A stretch of DNA of 54,158 bases from Alphaproteobacteria bacterium (GTDB lineage Bacteria > Pseudomonadota > Alphaproteobacteria > Acetobacterales > Acetobacteraceae): contig JAPLOI010000027.1 in the NCBI GenBank assembly GCA_026400815.1, forward strand, positions 1 through 54,158, given 5' to 3'. Of this stretch, positions 35,758-44,714 are shown piece after piece (the first letter of the stretch is position 1; each line of letters begins with the position of its first letter). Under the pieces are notes generated by a model that made no database searches, was not told the DNA's origin, and saw only the letters and a list, made by a program, of their open reading frames with translations. Made by a program: the position numbers and the translations under genes.

Positions 35758-36763
35758 ATGCATCGCGAAAGCACAACCCCCCCCGGTATGGGACACCAAT
35801 CGGCTGCGCATCGCCACGGATGCCGCCGGCGTCGCGCTGTGGTCCTGGAATGTCGATACCGACGAGATCGCGTTGGACGAGCGCGCCCATGTGATGTGGG
35901 GCGTGCCGAAGGACAACGCGCTGGTGGATTTCGAGACCCTGTCGGCGCGGATCCATCCGGAGGACCTGGACCGGGTGCGGGCGGCGTTCTCGGCCACGCG
36001 CCAGGTGCTGGGCGGCTATGAGCTGGATTTCCGCATCCTGCAGCAGGGCGAGGTGCGGTGGATTTCGGCGCGCGGGCGCGGCGAGGACCAGGGCATCGTG
36101 GGCCGGATCATGTTCGGCATCTTCCTGGACGTGAGCGAACGCAAGCTGGCGGAGGAAGCGCGGGAGATGCTGGCCGGGGAGATGAGCCACCGGGTGAAGA
36201 ACCTGTTCGCCATCGCCTCTGCGCTGACCGAGATCGCCGCGCGCTCCACCGCCACGCCGAAGGACATGGCGCGCGACCTGACCCGGCGGCTGCGCGCGCT
36301 GGGGGATGCGCATGAGCTGGTGCGGCCAACGCTGGGGCAGCAAAAAAAGGCAACATACCTGGCCGACCTGCTGGGCGTGCTGCTGAATGCCTATGACGAT
36401 GCCGGCGCAATCGGCGGGCGCATCCGGGTTGCGGTGCCAGACCTGCTGGTGGGCGAGGGCTCCATCACCACGCTGGCGCTGATCGTGCATGAGCTGGCGA
36501 CGAATTCCATCAAATACGGCGCGCTGTCGCGGGCGGCGGGCACGATCGATGTTTCGTGCACGGTGGAGGGGGGCGAGGTGGGCGTGGTGTGGACCGAGCG
36601 GGGCGGCCCGGCGGTGGATGTGCCCGAGGGCCAGGCGGGGTTCGGCAGCAAGCTGGTGAACCGCAGCATCGCCAACCAGCTGGGCGGCACGATCACGTTC
36701 GACTGGCCGGTGGCGGGGGCGGTGGTGACCCTGCGGATGAGCCGGGCGCGGCTGGGGGTTTGA
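35758..36763 (+). CDS. PAS-HWE sensor histidine kinase (start out of frame across a C8 run)
   Basis: This single-PAS, HWE-type kinase of about 330 aa has a PAS domain ('RLRIATDAAGVALWSWNVDTDEI', 'RIHPEDLDRVRAAF'), the phospho-acceptor 'MLAGEMSHRVKNLFAIASAL' (His near residue 143), N-box 'HELATNSIKYGAL', and the HWE box 'VVWTERGGPAV' with 'GFGSKLVNRSIANQLGG'. No membrane segment is seen. The best start, ATG 35758 with AAAGG 8 bases upstream, is one base out of frame with the PAS domain. Eight Cs at 35777-35784 separate them, and seven would restore the frame. The in-frame ATG at 35648 gives an implausible Arg/Pro/Cys-rich N-terminus. Confidence 0.7.
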
Positions 36764-37009
36764 GGCGCGGGGCTGGAGCGGGCGGTGGAGGCGGTATTGG
36801 GGGAAATCGCGGTGCCGCCGTGCGATATTCCCGCCGATGCAGCCTATGGCGAGATACGTGCGGCGCTGGAGACGACAGGGCGGCCGATTGGAGGGAACGC
36901 CCTGTTCATTGCGGCGCATGCCTCGGCGATGGGGGCAACGCTGGTGACGGCGAATGTGGGGGAGTTTGAGCGGGTGCGGGGATTGCGGGTGGAGAACTGG
37001 TTGGCTTGA
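36764..37009 (+). pseudogene. VapC-type PIN-domain toxin, N-terminally truncated remnant
   Basis: The reading begins immediately after the kinase stop and has no ATG (only a GTG at 36785). It shows the C-terminal half of a VapC toxin: 'DIPADAAYGEIRAALETTGRPIG', 'FIAAHASAMGATLVTANVGEFERV' and 'GLRVENWLA'. The N-terminal about 50 residues with the first acidic residues are missing. The usual 'IGPxDxLIAAHA' reads 'IGGNALFIAAHA', so the catalytic Asp is replaced by Ala. No antitoxin gene is seen nearby, which makes a functional toxin unlikely. Confidence 0.7.
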
Positions 37010-37266
37010 GCGTGGCGCAAGCCGCTCGACAGACCGGGCCCGTTTTGAGGGTCAACGCGTCACGACGCGTGCGGAGGCTCCTGGGCGAGCATCATCTGGT
37101 GGGCGTTGCGCGCGTGTCGGTGATGGTGGGGAACGGACCGCGCCACGCCAGCGAAGGTAGCCCGGCGCTCTGCAGCCCTGGGTTGCCGAGGTGCCGCAGC
37201 AATGTCACCCATCGGATTGGGTATGGGGAACCAGCACGTGCTGGCCCCTACTGATCGGACGACCCC
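37010..37266. other. intergenic region with short palindromes
   Basis: No gene is supported in this 257-bp stretch; an 82-aa reading at 37006-37254 lacks any coding character. Just before the next gene there is a perfect palindrome CCAGCACGTGCTGG (37231-37244) about 22 bases from the ATG, and a weaker stem CCCATCGGATTGGG (37208-37221). These could be an operator. Confidence 0.4.
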
Positions 37267-37671
37267 ATGCGTTTCCTGCTCCCCGCCGCTGTCTGCCTGG
37301 GCCTGGCGTTGTTGCCCCAGGGTGCCACCGCCCAGGCGGCCGACGCGCCCTCGGCGGCCTTCCGCAAGTGCATGGACAAGGTAGATCTCGGCGCCATGAA
37401 GAACAGCCAATGGCTCGCCTGCTACCAGGCCGAGCTGCAGCGGCAGGACAAGGTGCTGAACGACGAGTACCGCAAGCTGGTCGCCCGCACCCCGGCCGAG
37501 GCGCGGGACAAGCTGCGCGCGGCGGCGCGCGCCTGGATCGGCTTCCGGGATGGCTGGTGCGGCTTCGAAGGCAAGCTGGACGCCGCACCCTCGCCGGAGG
37601 TGAATGCCGCATCCTGCATGATGGACATGACAATCGCCCATGTCCGCCGCCTCAAGGACGCGGCGAACTGA
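37267..37671 (+). CDS. secreted LprI-like (DUF1311) protein
   Basis: This 134-aa protein begins with a signal peptide ('MRFLLPAAVCLGLALLPQGATAQA'). It continues with the DUF1311/lysozyme-inhibitor LprI pattern: 'CMDKVDLGAMKNSQWLACYQAELQRQDKVLNDEYRKL', 'ARAWIGFRDGWCGFEG' and a C-terminal Cys. Four cysteines suggest two disulphides in the periplasm. Members of the family can protect against lysozyme, but the function here is inferred only from the family. Confidence 0.75.
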   Translation: MRFLLPAAVCLGLALLPQGATAQAADAPSAAFRKCMDKVDLGAMKNSQWLACYQAELQRQDKVLNDEYRKLVARTPAEARDKLRAAARAWIGFRDGWCGFEGKLDAAPSPEVNAASCMMDMTIAHVRRLKDAAN

Positions 37672-37711
37672 TCGCCGGCATGCGTTGTCCGCTCCCGGGC
37701 CGGCCCCTGTC

Positions 37712-37960
37712 CTACCGCAGCCGGCAATAACCTCCACCGGCATCGGAGGTGCCGGACGGGCAGGCGGAGCCGCTGCGCTTCTCGACGAATTTCTGTCCTG
37801 AATTGCCGCGGCAATAGCCCCCGCCGGCATCGGCGCTGCCCGAGGGGCAGGCGCTGCCGGCCTTCTTCGGCACCATGCTGGAGTCCGCCAGGGCAGGGCC
37901 CGCGAGGCCCAGCCCCACGAGCACGGCCACAGCAAGCGAGAGGCGAAGGGCCCGGTTCAT
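37712..37960 (-). CDS. small secreted protein with two Cys repeats
   Basis: This 82-aa protein has a signal peptide (to about residue 26, 'GPALA'). It then has two copies of the motif G-S-A-C-P-S-G-x-x-D-A-G-G-G-Y-C-R (residues 35-51 and 64-80) joined by 'GNSGQKFVEKRS'. Each repeat contains two cysteines, which probably form a disulphide hairpin. I know no characterised family. It converges on the LprI-like gene at 37671, with a 40-bp gap. Confidence 0.6.
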   Translation of the reverse strand: MNRALRLSLAVAVLVGLGLAGPALADSSMVPKKAGSACPSGSADAGGGYCRGNSGQKFVEKRSGSACPSGTSDAGGGYCRLR

Positions 37961-37971
37961 CCGCGCCGCCC

Positions 37972-39459
37972 CTAGCCCATCATCCGGATGATCTTGCCGG
38001 GGTTCATGATGTTCTTCGGGTCCAGCGCCTGCTTGATCGCCCGCATCGCCGCCATTTCCACCGGGGAGGAGTAGTAGGCCAGCTCGTCCAGCTTCTCCTG
38101 CCCAATGCCGTGTTCGGCGCTGATGGAGCCGCCGAAATCGCGGATCAGGTCGTTGATGGCGCGGGTGATGGCCGGCTTGTACTGGGCGAACTGTTCCTTG
38201 GTCATGCCTTCCGGCGCCTTGAAGCCGTAATGCAGGTTGCCGTCGCCGATATGGCCCACGGGCGAGAGGCGGATGCCCGGCAGCACGGCGCGGGCGGCCT
38301 CGTCGCCGCGGGTGACGAATTCTGGGATTTTCGAGGTGGCCACCGACATGTCGTAGCTCAGCGCGGGGCCTTCGCTGCGGCTGGCCTCCGCATGGCCTTC
38401 GCGGATGTGCCACATGCCGCGCGATTGGGCTTCGGACTGCGCGATGACGGCATCTTCCACCAGGCCCTGTTCCATCATGTCGGCCAGGAAGGCTTCCATG
38501 CGGTCGGCCATGCCTTCGCCGCCATCGGGCTTCGGCCGGGCGGAGGACCATTCGGTGAGCACGTACCAGGGGCTCTCGCGGCTGGCGGTGTGGGGCAGCG
38601 GATCCTGCGTGCCGGGAACGTGCTTGAACACGCCATCCAGGCTCAGCCGGTGCATCAGCTCGAAGCTGGTGACGGTATCGCCGCTGGCGGCGTGGCTTTC
38701 GTTCAGCAGGTCCACGGCGGCCTGCACGGAGGGGATGGCGAGCCAGCCGGTGGCGACATCCTTCGGCTTCGGCCAGACCTTGATGACGGCCTTGGTGATA
38801 ACGCCGAGCGTGCCCTCGCCGCCGATGAACAGGTGCTTGAGGTCGTAGCCGGTATTGTCTTTCTTGAGGCCGCGCAGGCGGTTCCACACATCGCCGTTGG
38901 GCAGCACCACTTCCAGGCCGAGGACGAAGCTGCGGGTATTGCCATAGTGCAGCACCTGCGCGCCGCCGGCATTGGTGGAGAGGTTGCCGCCGATCATGCA
39001 GCTGCCCTGGGCGCCGAGTGAGAGCGGCAACAGCCGGTCGTTGTCGGCGGCAAGTTGCTGCAGGGTTTGCAGCACGCAGCCGGCCTCCACCGTCATGGTG
39101 GAGGATTTCGCATCCACCTCGATCACCCGGTTCATGCGGCCGAGCGAGAGCAGGATGCCGGTATGCGCCGGCCAGGGGGTGGCGCCGCCCATCAGCCCGG
39201 TGTTGCCGCCCTGCGGCACGATGGCGATGTCGTTGTCGTAGCAGAGCTTCACCACCTGGGAGACTTCCTCGGTGGAACCCGGGCGGACGACGACGGCGGC
39301 GTTGCCAGAGAGCTGGCCGCGCCAGTCCGTCACGAAGGGCTTGATGTCCTGGTCCTGCTCCAGCAGCCCGCGATCTCCCACGATGGCGCGCAGCTTCGCC
39401 AGGATCTCCGGCGTGACCGGGTTGGTGGGGATGGTGGGCGGGACGACCTGGTTGTCCAT
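37972..39459 (-). CDS. FAD-linked D-2-hydroxyacid dehydrogenase
   Basis: This 495-aa protein has a PCMH-type FAD domain ('AIVPQGGNTGLMGGA', 'TMTVEAGCVLQTLQQLAAD', 'GSCMIGGNLSTNAGGAQVLHYG'), then 'GGEGTLGVITKAVIKVWP', and a C-terminal FAD-oxidase domain with 'VGHIGDGNLHYGF' and 'SISAEHGIGQEKLDEL'. The His and GDGNLH motifs are those of D-2-hydroxyglutarate/D-lactate dehydrogenases. It probably passes electrons to an ETF or cytochrome. It is 11 bases upstream of the small Cys-repeat gene on the same strand. Confidence 0.85.
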   Translation of the reverse strand: MDNQVVPPTIPTNPVTPEILAKLRAIVGDRGLLEQDQDIKPFVTDWRGQLSGNAAVVVRPGSTEEVSQVVKLCYDNDIAIVPQGGNTGLMGGATPWPAHTGILLSLGRMNRVIEVDAKSSTMTVEAGCVLQTLQQLAADNDRLLPLSLGAQGSCMIGGNLSTNAGGAQVLHYGNTRSFVLGLEVVLPNGDVWNRLRGLKKDNTGYDLKHLFIGGEGTLGVITKAVIKVWPKPKDVATGWLAIPSVQAAVDLLNESHAASGDTVTSFELMHRLSLDGVFKHVPGTQDPLPHTASRESPWYVLTEWSSARPKPDGGEGMADRMEAFLADMMEQGLVEDAVIAQSEAQSRGMWHIREGHAEASRSEGPALSYDMSVATSKIPEFVTRGDEAARAVLPGIRLSPVGHIGDGNLHYGFKAPEGMTKEQFAQYKPAITRAINDLIRDFGGSISAEHGIGQEKLDELAYYSSPVEMAAMRAIKQALDPKNIMNPGKIIRMMG

Positions 39460-39602
39460 CGTGGGCGTTTCCTGGCTGCTTGCTGTGCCCTTGGGGGCGC
39501 GTTGCGCTTCTGTGGCGGGAGAGTAGCGCGCCGGCGCGTGGGGGCAACAGGGTTGCGGGCGCGCCGCTGCCGCGCCAGCCTTGTGGAAACGGGAGGAACC
39601 TC

Positions 39603-40685
39603 ATGGCACGCAAGCGGCGCATCGGCATTGTCGGGCTCGGCCGGATCTTCGATCTCAACGTGCGCGGCTACCTGGGCCATCCCGAGGCGGAGGTGGTGGC
39701 GCTGTGCGACACCTCCGAAAAATGGCGGGCGCAGCGCGCGGCCGAATTCCCCGGCGCGTTCCTGACGGATGATTTCGCCGCGTTCCTGAAGCAGGACCTC
39801 GATTTCATCGACGTGCTCACGCCGCATCCGCTGCACGCGCAGATGACCATCGCCGCCTTGCAGGCCGGGGCGGATGTGAGCGTGCAGAAGCCGATGGCGA
39901 TGACACTGGCGGAATGCGACGCGATGATCGGCGCGGCCAAGGCCGCCGGCCGGCGCCTCAAGCTGTTCGAGAACTTCGTCTTCTACCCGCCGCTGGTGCG
40001 GATGAAGCAGCTGATGGCCGAAGGGGCGATCGGCCGGCCGGTGCATTTCCGCATGAAGGTGGTCCTCGGCGATGCCAGCCAGGCCTGGCACGTGCCGGTG
40101 GAAAGCAACGCCTGGCGCCAGGCCGTGGCGGCCTCGGGCGCCGGCGGCCCGCTGGTGTTCGATCACGGCCACCACATGATGGCCGTTGCCCTGTGGCTGT
40201 TCGGGGATGTGGTGGACGGCTTCGCCTGCATCGACGAAACCCTGCTGCCCAGCGGCCGCCGCATCGACGCCCCGGCCAGCCTGCAATGGCGCCACGCCCC
40301 GCGCGAAGGCATCGCGCCGGTGCACGGCATGTGGGATGTGAGCGCCGCCCCGCGAATGACCCTGCGCACGGATTACTACCCGGACAATGAGCGCTTCGAG
40401 ATCCAGGGCGAGGAGGGGATCCTGCAGGTAACGCGGTGTTCCGACCGCCTGCTGGATGAGCCGGTGCTCACGCTCTACCGGGATGGCGAGGTGCGCAGCT
40501 TCCACAACCTCGAAAGCGACTGGGGCAACAGCTTCCGCCTCTCCACCCTGCACCACCTCGATGTCCTGGCCGGGCGGCAGCCGCAGATGGTGTTCACCGG
40601 GGAGCAGGGGCGCCAGGTGCTGGCGATGCACGACATGTTCGCGCGGGCGAATGCCAGCGGGGCGGTGGCGCGGGTGGGGGGGTAG
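39603..40685 (+). CDS. Gfo/Idh/MocA family oxidoreductase
   Basis: This 360-aa protein starts at ATG 39603 behind GGGAGG. The N-terminal NAD(P)-binding fold has 'IGIVGLGRIFDLNVRGYLGHPEAEVVALCD', and 'DVSVQKPMAMTLAECDAM' includes the K-P of the family's E-K-P motif (here Q-K-P). A C-terminal beta-sheet domain follows with 'FDHGHHMMAVALWLFG', giving the conserved histidine pair. Such enzymes oxidise or isomerise sugars and their acids. It is divergent from the FAD dehydrogenase gene, with a 143-bp gap. Confidence 0.82.
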   Translation: MARKRRIGIVGLGRIFDLNVRGYLGHPEAEVVALCDTSEKWRAQRAAEFPGAFLTDDFAAFLKQDLDFIDVLTPHPLHAQMTIAALQAGADVSVQKPMAMTLAECDAMIGAAKAAGRRLKLFENFVFYPPLVRMKQLMAEGAIGRPVHFRMKVVLGDASQAWHVPVESNAWRQAVAASGAGGPLVFDHGHHMMAVALWLFGDVVDGFACIDETLLPSGRRIDAPASLQWRHAPREGIAPVHGMWDVSAAPRMTLRTDYYPDNERFEIQGEEGILQVTRCSDRLLDEPVLTLYRDGEVRSFHNLESDWGNSFRLSTLHHLDVLAGRQPQMVFTGEQGRQVLAMHDMFARANASGAVARVGG

Positions 40686-40796
40686 CGGCGGGCGCTCCTG
40701 CCACCGTTGGATGCGTATTTCCACTATTTTGCAGACCGGAACGGTGTAGAGTTCCGCCATTCGGCCGCGATGCCGAAGGTTGGAAAGGTATGGGCC

Positions 40797-42764
40797 GTGA
40801 CCGAATACAGCGGCGTGATCGTGATCACGTTGAGCGGCGTGACGCCGCTGGGGCAACTGGTCTCGGCCAGCCTGCCGCTGTCGACACGGCTGTCGGCGAG
40901 CGTCCTGTCGCTGTCGACCGGCGCTGAGTTTCCGGCCCCGAAGAGCGGGTTCCAAGGCGTGTTGGATGGCACGGGCACGCTGGCGGCGGTGGGAACGGAA
41001 AACATGTCGGCCCAGATGCCCGTGGTGTTGGCGCCGAGGTTCGTCTTCACGGATGTCGGGTCGCCCAACCTGCCGATCGAGGATGGCCTGGCGGGCCTCG
41101 CGGTGACATGGGCGGAAGCGAACACATTCAACGACATGCGCTCAGCGCTGACCGTGTCGGCGGCGGGGCGGTTCAGCGGGATGATCGGCAGCGTCGAGGC
41201 CACCGGCACGATTGCGGCCAGCGGGGTGCTGGTGGCGACAAGCACGGGGTACAGCATCGTTTCCATCGCCACGAACGTGGCCGAGGGCGCGACGGGTGCG
41301 ACGGCATACCGCTACACCGTGGCGCGGATCGGCGATGCAACGGGAACCACCAGCGTGGCCTGGGCGGTGGGCGCGGAGGTTCTGACCCGGGCGATGTTGG
41401 GTGACCCATCGCACCGTTCGGCAGACGGTTCGGACTTCGTCGGCGGCGTGTATCCGAGCGGGGCGCTGACCTTCCTGCCGGGAGAGACGCAGAAGACGCT
41501 GACGGTGGAGGTGGCGGGCGACACGCTCATCGAGCCGGACGAGACGTTCAGCCTGACGCTGGAGGGCGGCTTCAGCGACGTCAGGGCGGTGACATCGTAT
41601 GTGACCAACCGGATCCTTAACGACGACATCGCGGTGTTCCGGATCGAGGCGGTGGATGCGGACCTGCCCGAGAGCAATGACGGGGAGATATCGTTCGCCA
41701 CCTTCCGGATCAGCCGCACAGGCGTGCAGGACCAGCAGGTCTCGGTCGCCTGGCACGTGAACGCCGCGGGTGAGCCGGGCATGGTGGTGGAGGATTTCTT
41801 GACGTCGCCGCCGGACTTCTTTCGGGGTGAGGTCACGTTCCTGCCCGGCGAGACCAGCCATGAGGTGCAGGTCGCTGTCGTTGGCGACACGGTGGCGGAA
41901 GGGAACGAAATCTATTGGGTGTCCCTGGACAACCCGCGGGGCGGGATCGTCGCGGCCGGGAATTCGTCCGCTTTCGGCTTGATCCTCAATGACGATGGCG
42001 GGGCTTCCGGGATCGCGGACAGCACGGCGGCGGACGAGACCTTCGACATGGGGGAGGGGGACGACCTGGTGCGGTTCTCGGCGCCGCAATCCTCCTATCG
42101 GATCGGCATCAGGGACAATCGCGCGCTGGTGGTGGGGCCCGACGGGACCGACATGCTGGTGGATGTGGAGCTGGTGAAGTTCGGCACCGAGTCCGCCAAG
42201 CCGCCATCGCATTTGCTGCAGGGCGCGGCGGAGGAGCTGCTGCGCTACCGGGCCGGGGCGGACGCCATGCGGTTCCTGCTGCCGCAGCGCTACGAGGGGC
42301 CGCTGGCGCTGGACTACATCATGGGCGGCGACCCGCAGGACAACTGGCTGGACGGAAGCGGGCGGAACGACTTCGCCGCGATGGGCGACGGCAACGACGC
42401 GGCGCAGATGTGGGGCGGGGACGACATTGTGGATGGCGGCGGCGGCAACAACTTCCTCACCGGCGGCGCAGGCAGCGACCAGTTCTTCCTCGATGGCCGC
42501 TTTGCCGCGCCGGTGTGGTCCTGCATCACGGATTGGGAGATCGGCGAGAGCCTGACCATCTGGGGCTGGCGGCCGGGCGTCAGCGTGGGCGCCTGGGGCG
42601 AGAATGCCGGCCTGCCCGGCTATCTCGGCGCCACCTTCTTCGCCGATATCGATGGCAGCGGCGCGGTGGAAACGGTGGTGACGTTCACCGGGCGCAGCGT
42701 GGCGGAGATGCCGGCGGCGGGGATCCTGGATGTCGGCGGGATCGGGGTGTTGAAGTTTGGGTGA
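40797..42764 (+). CDS. Calx-beta / RTX-type calcium-binding surface protein
   Basis: This protein of about 655 aa contains two Calx-beta-like domains ('ALTFLPGETQKTLTVEVAGDTLIEPDETF', 'VTFLPGETSHEVQVAVVGDTVAEGNEI'). Near residues 545-600 it has RTX-like nonapeptides ('GGDPQDNWLDGSG', 'GDGNDAAQMWGGDDIVDGGGGNNFLTGGAGSDQFFLDG'). The lack of an N-terminal signal peptide and the C-terminal RTX repeats fit type I secretion, with Ca2+-dependent folding outside the cell. GTG 40797 has AAGG 8 bases upstream; ATG 40770 and TTG 40707 are alternatives. No type I transporter lies in the window. Confidence 0.65.
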   Translation: MTEYSGVIVITLSGVTPLGQLVSASLPLSTRLSASVLSLSTGAEFPAPKSGFQGVLDGTGTLAAVGTENMSAQMPVVLAPRFVFTDVGSPNLPIEDGLAGLAVTWAEANTFNDMRSALTVSAAGRFSGMIGSVEATGTIAASGVLVATSTGYSIVSIATNVAEGATGATAYRYTVARIGDATGTTSVAWAVGAEVLTRAMLGDPSHRSADGSDFVGGVYPSGALTFLPGETQKTLTVEVAGDTLIEPDETFSLTLEGGFSDVRAVTSYVTNRILNDDIAVFRIEAVDADLPESNDGEISFATFRISRTGVQDQQVSVAWHVNAAGEPGMVVEDFLTSPPDFFRGEVTFLPGETSHEVQVAVVGDTVAEGNEIYWVSLDNPRGGIVAAGNSSAFGLILNDDGGASGIADSTAADETFDMGEGDDLVRFSAPQSSYRIGIRDNRALVVGPDGTDMLVDVELVKFGTESAKPPSHLLQGAAEELLRYRAGADAMRFLLPQRYEGPLALDYIMGGDPQDNWLDGSGRNDFAAMGDGNDAAQMWGGDDIVDGGGGNNFLTGGAGSDQFFLDGRFAAPVWSCITDWEIGESLTIWGWRPGVSVGAWGENAGLPGYLGATFFADIDGSGAVETVVTFTGRSVAEMPAAGILDVGGIGVLKFG

Positions 42765-42767
42765 CAG

Positions 42768-42900
42768 GAAGAATGTTCTTTTTTGAAAAAAAGAACCAAA
42801 AAACTTTCATTCGTTTGCGCCTCGGTCTCTCCCGATAGAACGAGGCACAAACAAACAAAAGTCTTTTTGCTTCTTTTTCTTCAGAAAAAGAAGAGTCTTA
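42768..42900. repeat. AT-rich three-hairpin element, copy 5
   Basis: The element lies between the convergent Calx-beta gene (stop at 42764) and the peptide-binding protein gene (stop TTA at 42902-42904). It has the GTTCTTTTTT / AAAAAAAGAAC hairpin, a central stem GTTTGCGCCTCG with CGAGGCACAAAC, and the GCTTCTTTTTCTT / AAGAAAAAGAAG hairpin. The stem sequence differs from copies 1-4 but remains paired. Confidence 0.85.
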
Positions 42901-42901
42901 C

Positions 42902-44527
42902 TTAGCTTCGTATCGTCGCAAAATTCCGTCCCTGGAAATCCATCACAAAGCTGCGCGCCGGCTTCCACTGCACGTCGCGGCGCTTGGCGGTGAAGTTGGC
43001 GGTTTCGTGCAGGATCAGCAGGGCGGGGTCCTCGTGCTCGATGATGTCGAGCATGCGACCGAAGGCGCTGCGGCGGGCGGCCATGTCGGTGCTGCCTTCC
43101 AGCGTGGGCATCAGGCGCTGCACCTCTGCGTTGCTGTAGTAGCCGAGGCGCGCCAGGTCGCCGTCGCGGCCGAAGCTGGAGGGGAAGAAACTGACGGGGT
43201 CGTTGAAGAAGGCGCTCATGGAGTTGTCGTTCAGCGCGCGGCCGGCGGGCTCCTGCACCTGGCTCCAGTTCTCCTTCAGCTGCATGTCCACGTTGAGGCC
43301 GACGGCTTTCCACATCTCGACCGCGATCTGCGCGGTGGCAAGCTGGTTGGTGTAGTAGTTCGGCATCAGGCGGTAGGGGATCGGCTCACCGCGATAGCCG
43401 GCCTCGCGCAGCAGGCGGCGGGCTTCGGCGGCATCGAAGCGCGGGGGCGCGCGGTCGGCCAGGAACATCGGGCCGTAGAACGGGTATTGGATGCCCTGCG
43501 GGATGCGGGTGCGCCCGCCCCACAGCGTATCGACGATCATCTGGCGATCGAGCGCCAGGCTCATGGCGCGGCGCACGCGCGGGTCGCGCAGGGCTGGGAA
43601 GCTGGTGTCGAAGTTCAGGCAGCGCATGTTGGTGATCAGCCCGCCGGCCACCTCGAAGCGCGGGTTGCGCTCGATGGCAGGGATCTGGTCGGGCGTCACG
43701 TCGCAGGCGAAGTCGAACTCGCCGGCGAACAGGCCGTTGATGCGGCTGGCGAGTTCCGGCACCTCGATGAAGCGCAGCTGGCGGATGGGCGGGCGGCCGC
43801 CCCAGTAGTCGTCATGGGCTTCCAGCACCAGGCGGGATTCGGCGCGGTATTCGGCCACCCGGTAGGGGCCGGTGCCGACTGGCTTGCGGGCCCATTCGAA
43901 CCAGCTCGGCGCTTCCCGGTGGGCGCGGGCGTTGACGATGCAGCCGGCGCGCATGGAAATCCGGCCCAGCAGCGTCACGTCCGGGGCCTTCAGCGTGATG
44001 CGCACGGTGCGGGCATCGACGGGGGTGACCTGCTCGATCCCGGCATACATGGTGCGCGCGCCGGCACGCACCTTGGCCGGTGCCCATTTCGGGTCGCGCG
44101 TGGCGCCGGCGGGGGCGGTGCGTTCGGCCTCGGTGCCGAACAGGCGTTCGGTGAAGGTGAACACCACGTCGTCCACGCTCAGCAGGTCGCCGTTGTGGTG
44201 GCGCACGCCGGGGCGCAGCGTGAACTCGATGCTGCGGTCATCCACCATGCGCCAGGATTCGGCGAGGCCGGGGCGCAGGGAGAGGTCGCCGGTCCAGTCG
44301 GTGTCGATCAGCGGTTCCTTGTAGGCGGTGTAGTGCCGTGTGCCGACATTGCTGGCCTCGTTCAGGATGCACAGCGTGTTGGAAGTGGCGATGCGCTGCA
44401 CGGCCACGGTGACGGTGGGGCGCTGGTCGGCCTGGGCGATGGCGAAGCGGGGCAGGCCCCCGGTCAGCGAGACGGCGGGCAGGGCGGCGGCGGCGGCAAT
44501 GGCAGCGCGGCGGGAGAGGGGGGGCAT
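42902..44527 (-). CDS. ABC transporter substrate-binding protein, family 5 (peptide/nickel type)
   Basis: This 541-aa protein has a Tat-like N-terminus ('PPLSRRAAIAAAAALPAVSL', twin-Arg) followed by the SBP_bac_5 fold: 'LRPGLAESWRMVDDRSIEFTLRPGVRHHNGDLLSVDDVVFTF', 'KPVGTGPYRVAEYRAESRLVLEAHDDYW' and 'RDPRVRRAMSLALDRQMIVDTLW'. It is a periplasmic binding protein, probably for oligopeptides. No permease or ATPase genes are next to it, so it is an orphan in this window. It converges on the Calx-beta gene via copy 5 of the repeat. Confidence 0.85.
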   Translation of the reverse strand: MPPLSRRAAIAAAAALPAVSLTGGLPRFAIAQADQRPTVTVAVQRIATSNTLCILNEASNVGTRHYTAYKEPLIDTDWTGDLSLRPGLAESWRMVDDRSIEFTLRPGVRHHNGDLLSVDDVVFTFTERLFGTEAERTAPAGATRDPKWAPAKVRAGARTMYAGIEQVTPVDARTVRITLKAPDVTLLGRISMRAGCIVNARAHREAPSWFEWARKPVGTGPYRVAEYRAESRLVLEAHDDYWGGRPPIRQLRFIEVPELASRINGLFAGEFDFACDVTPDQIPAIERNPRFEVAGGLITNMRCLNFDTSFPALRDPRVRRAMSLALDRQMIVDTLWGGRTRIPQGIQYPFYGPMFLADRAPPRFDAAEARRLLREAGYRGEPIPYRLMPNYYTNQLATAQIAVEMWKAVGLNVDMQLKENWSQVQEPAGRALNDNSMSAFFNDPVSFFPSSFGRDGDLARLGYYSNAEVQRLMPTLEGSTDMAARRSAFGRMLDIIEHEDPALLILHETANFTAKRRDVQWKPARSFVMDFQGRNFATIRS

Positions 44528-44714
44528 GGCGGGAACCTCCGGTCGGGGCCCGTCTGGTAGCAGCGGCGTGTTTCAGCTCGTGGCGAGGTTGCGTGGCGTT
44601 TGCGTGACGGTGCAGCGGACCCGGCCACGCGATGACAAATCGGCAAGTATTGCAGGCGGTTGCTTGATCGGCGCCGGGGGCGGGCCATCTGCGGTGTCCA
44701 GCCTGGAGGACGCC

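Noticed and set aside
37006-37254. 82-aa ORF in the gap before the LprI-like gene
   Set aside because: Arg/Gly/Ser-rich with no ribosome site or domain; it overlaps short palindromes and the VapC remnant end.
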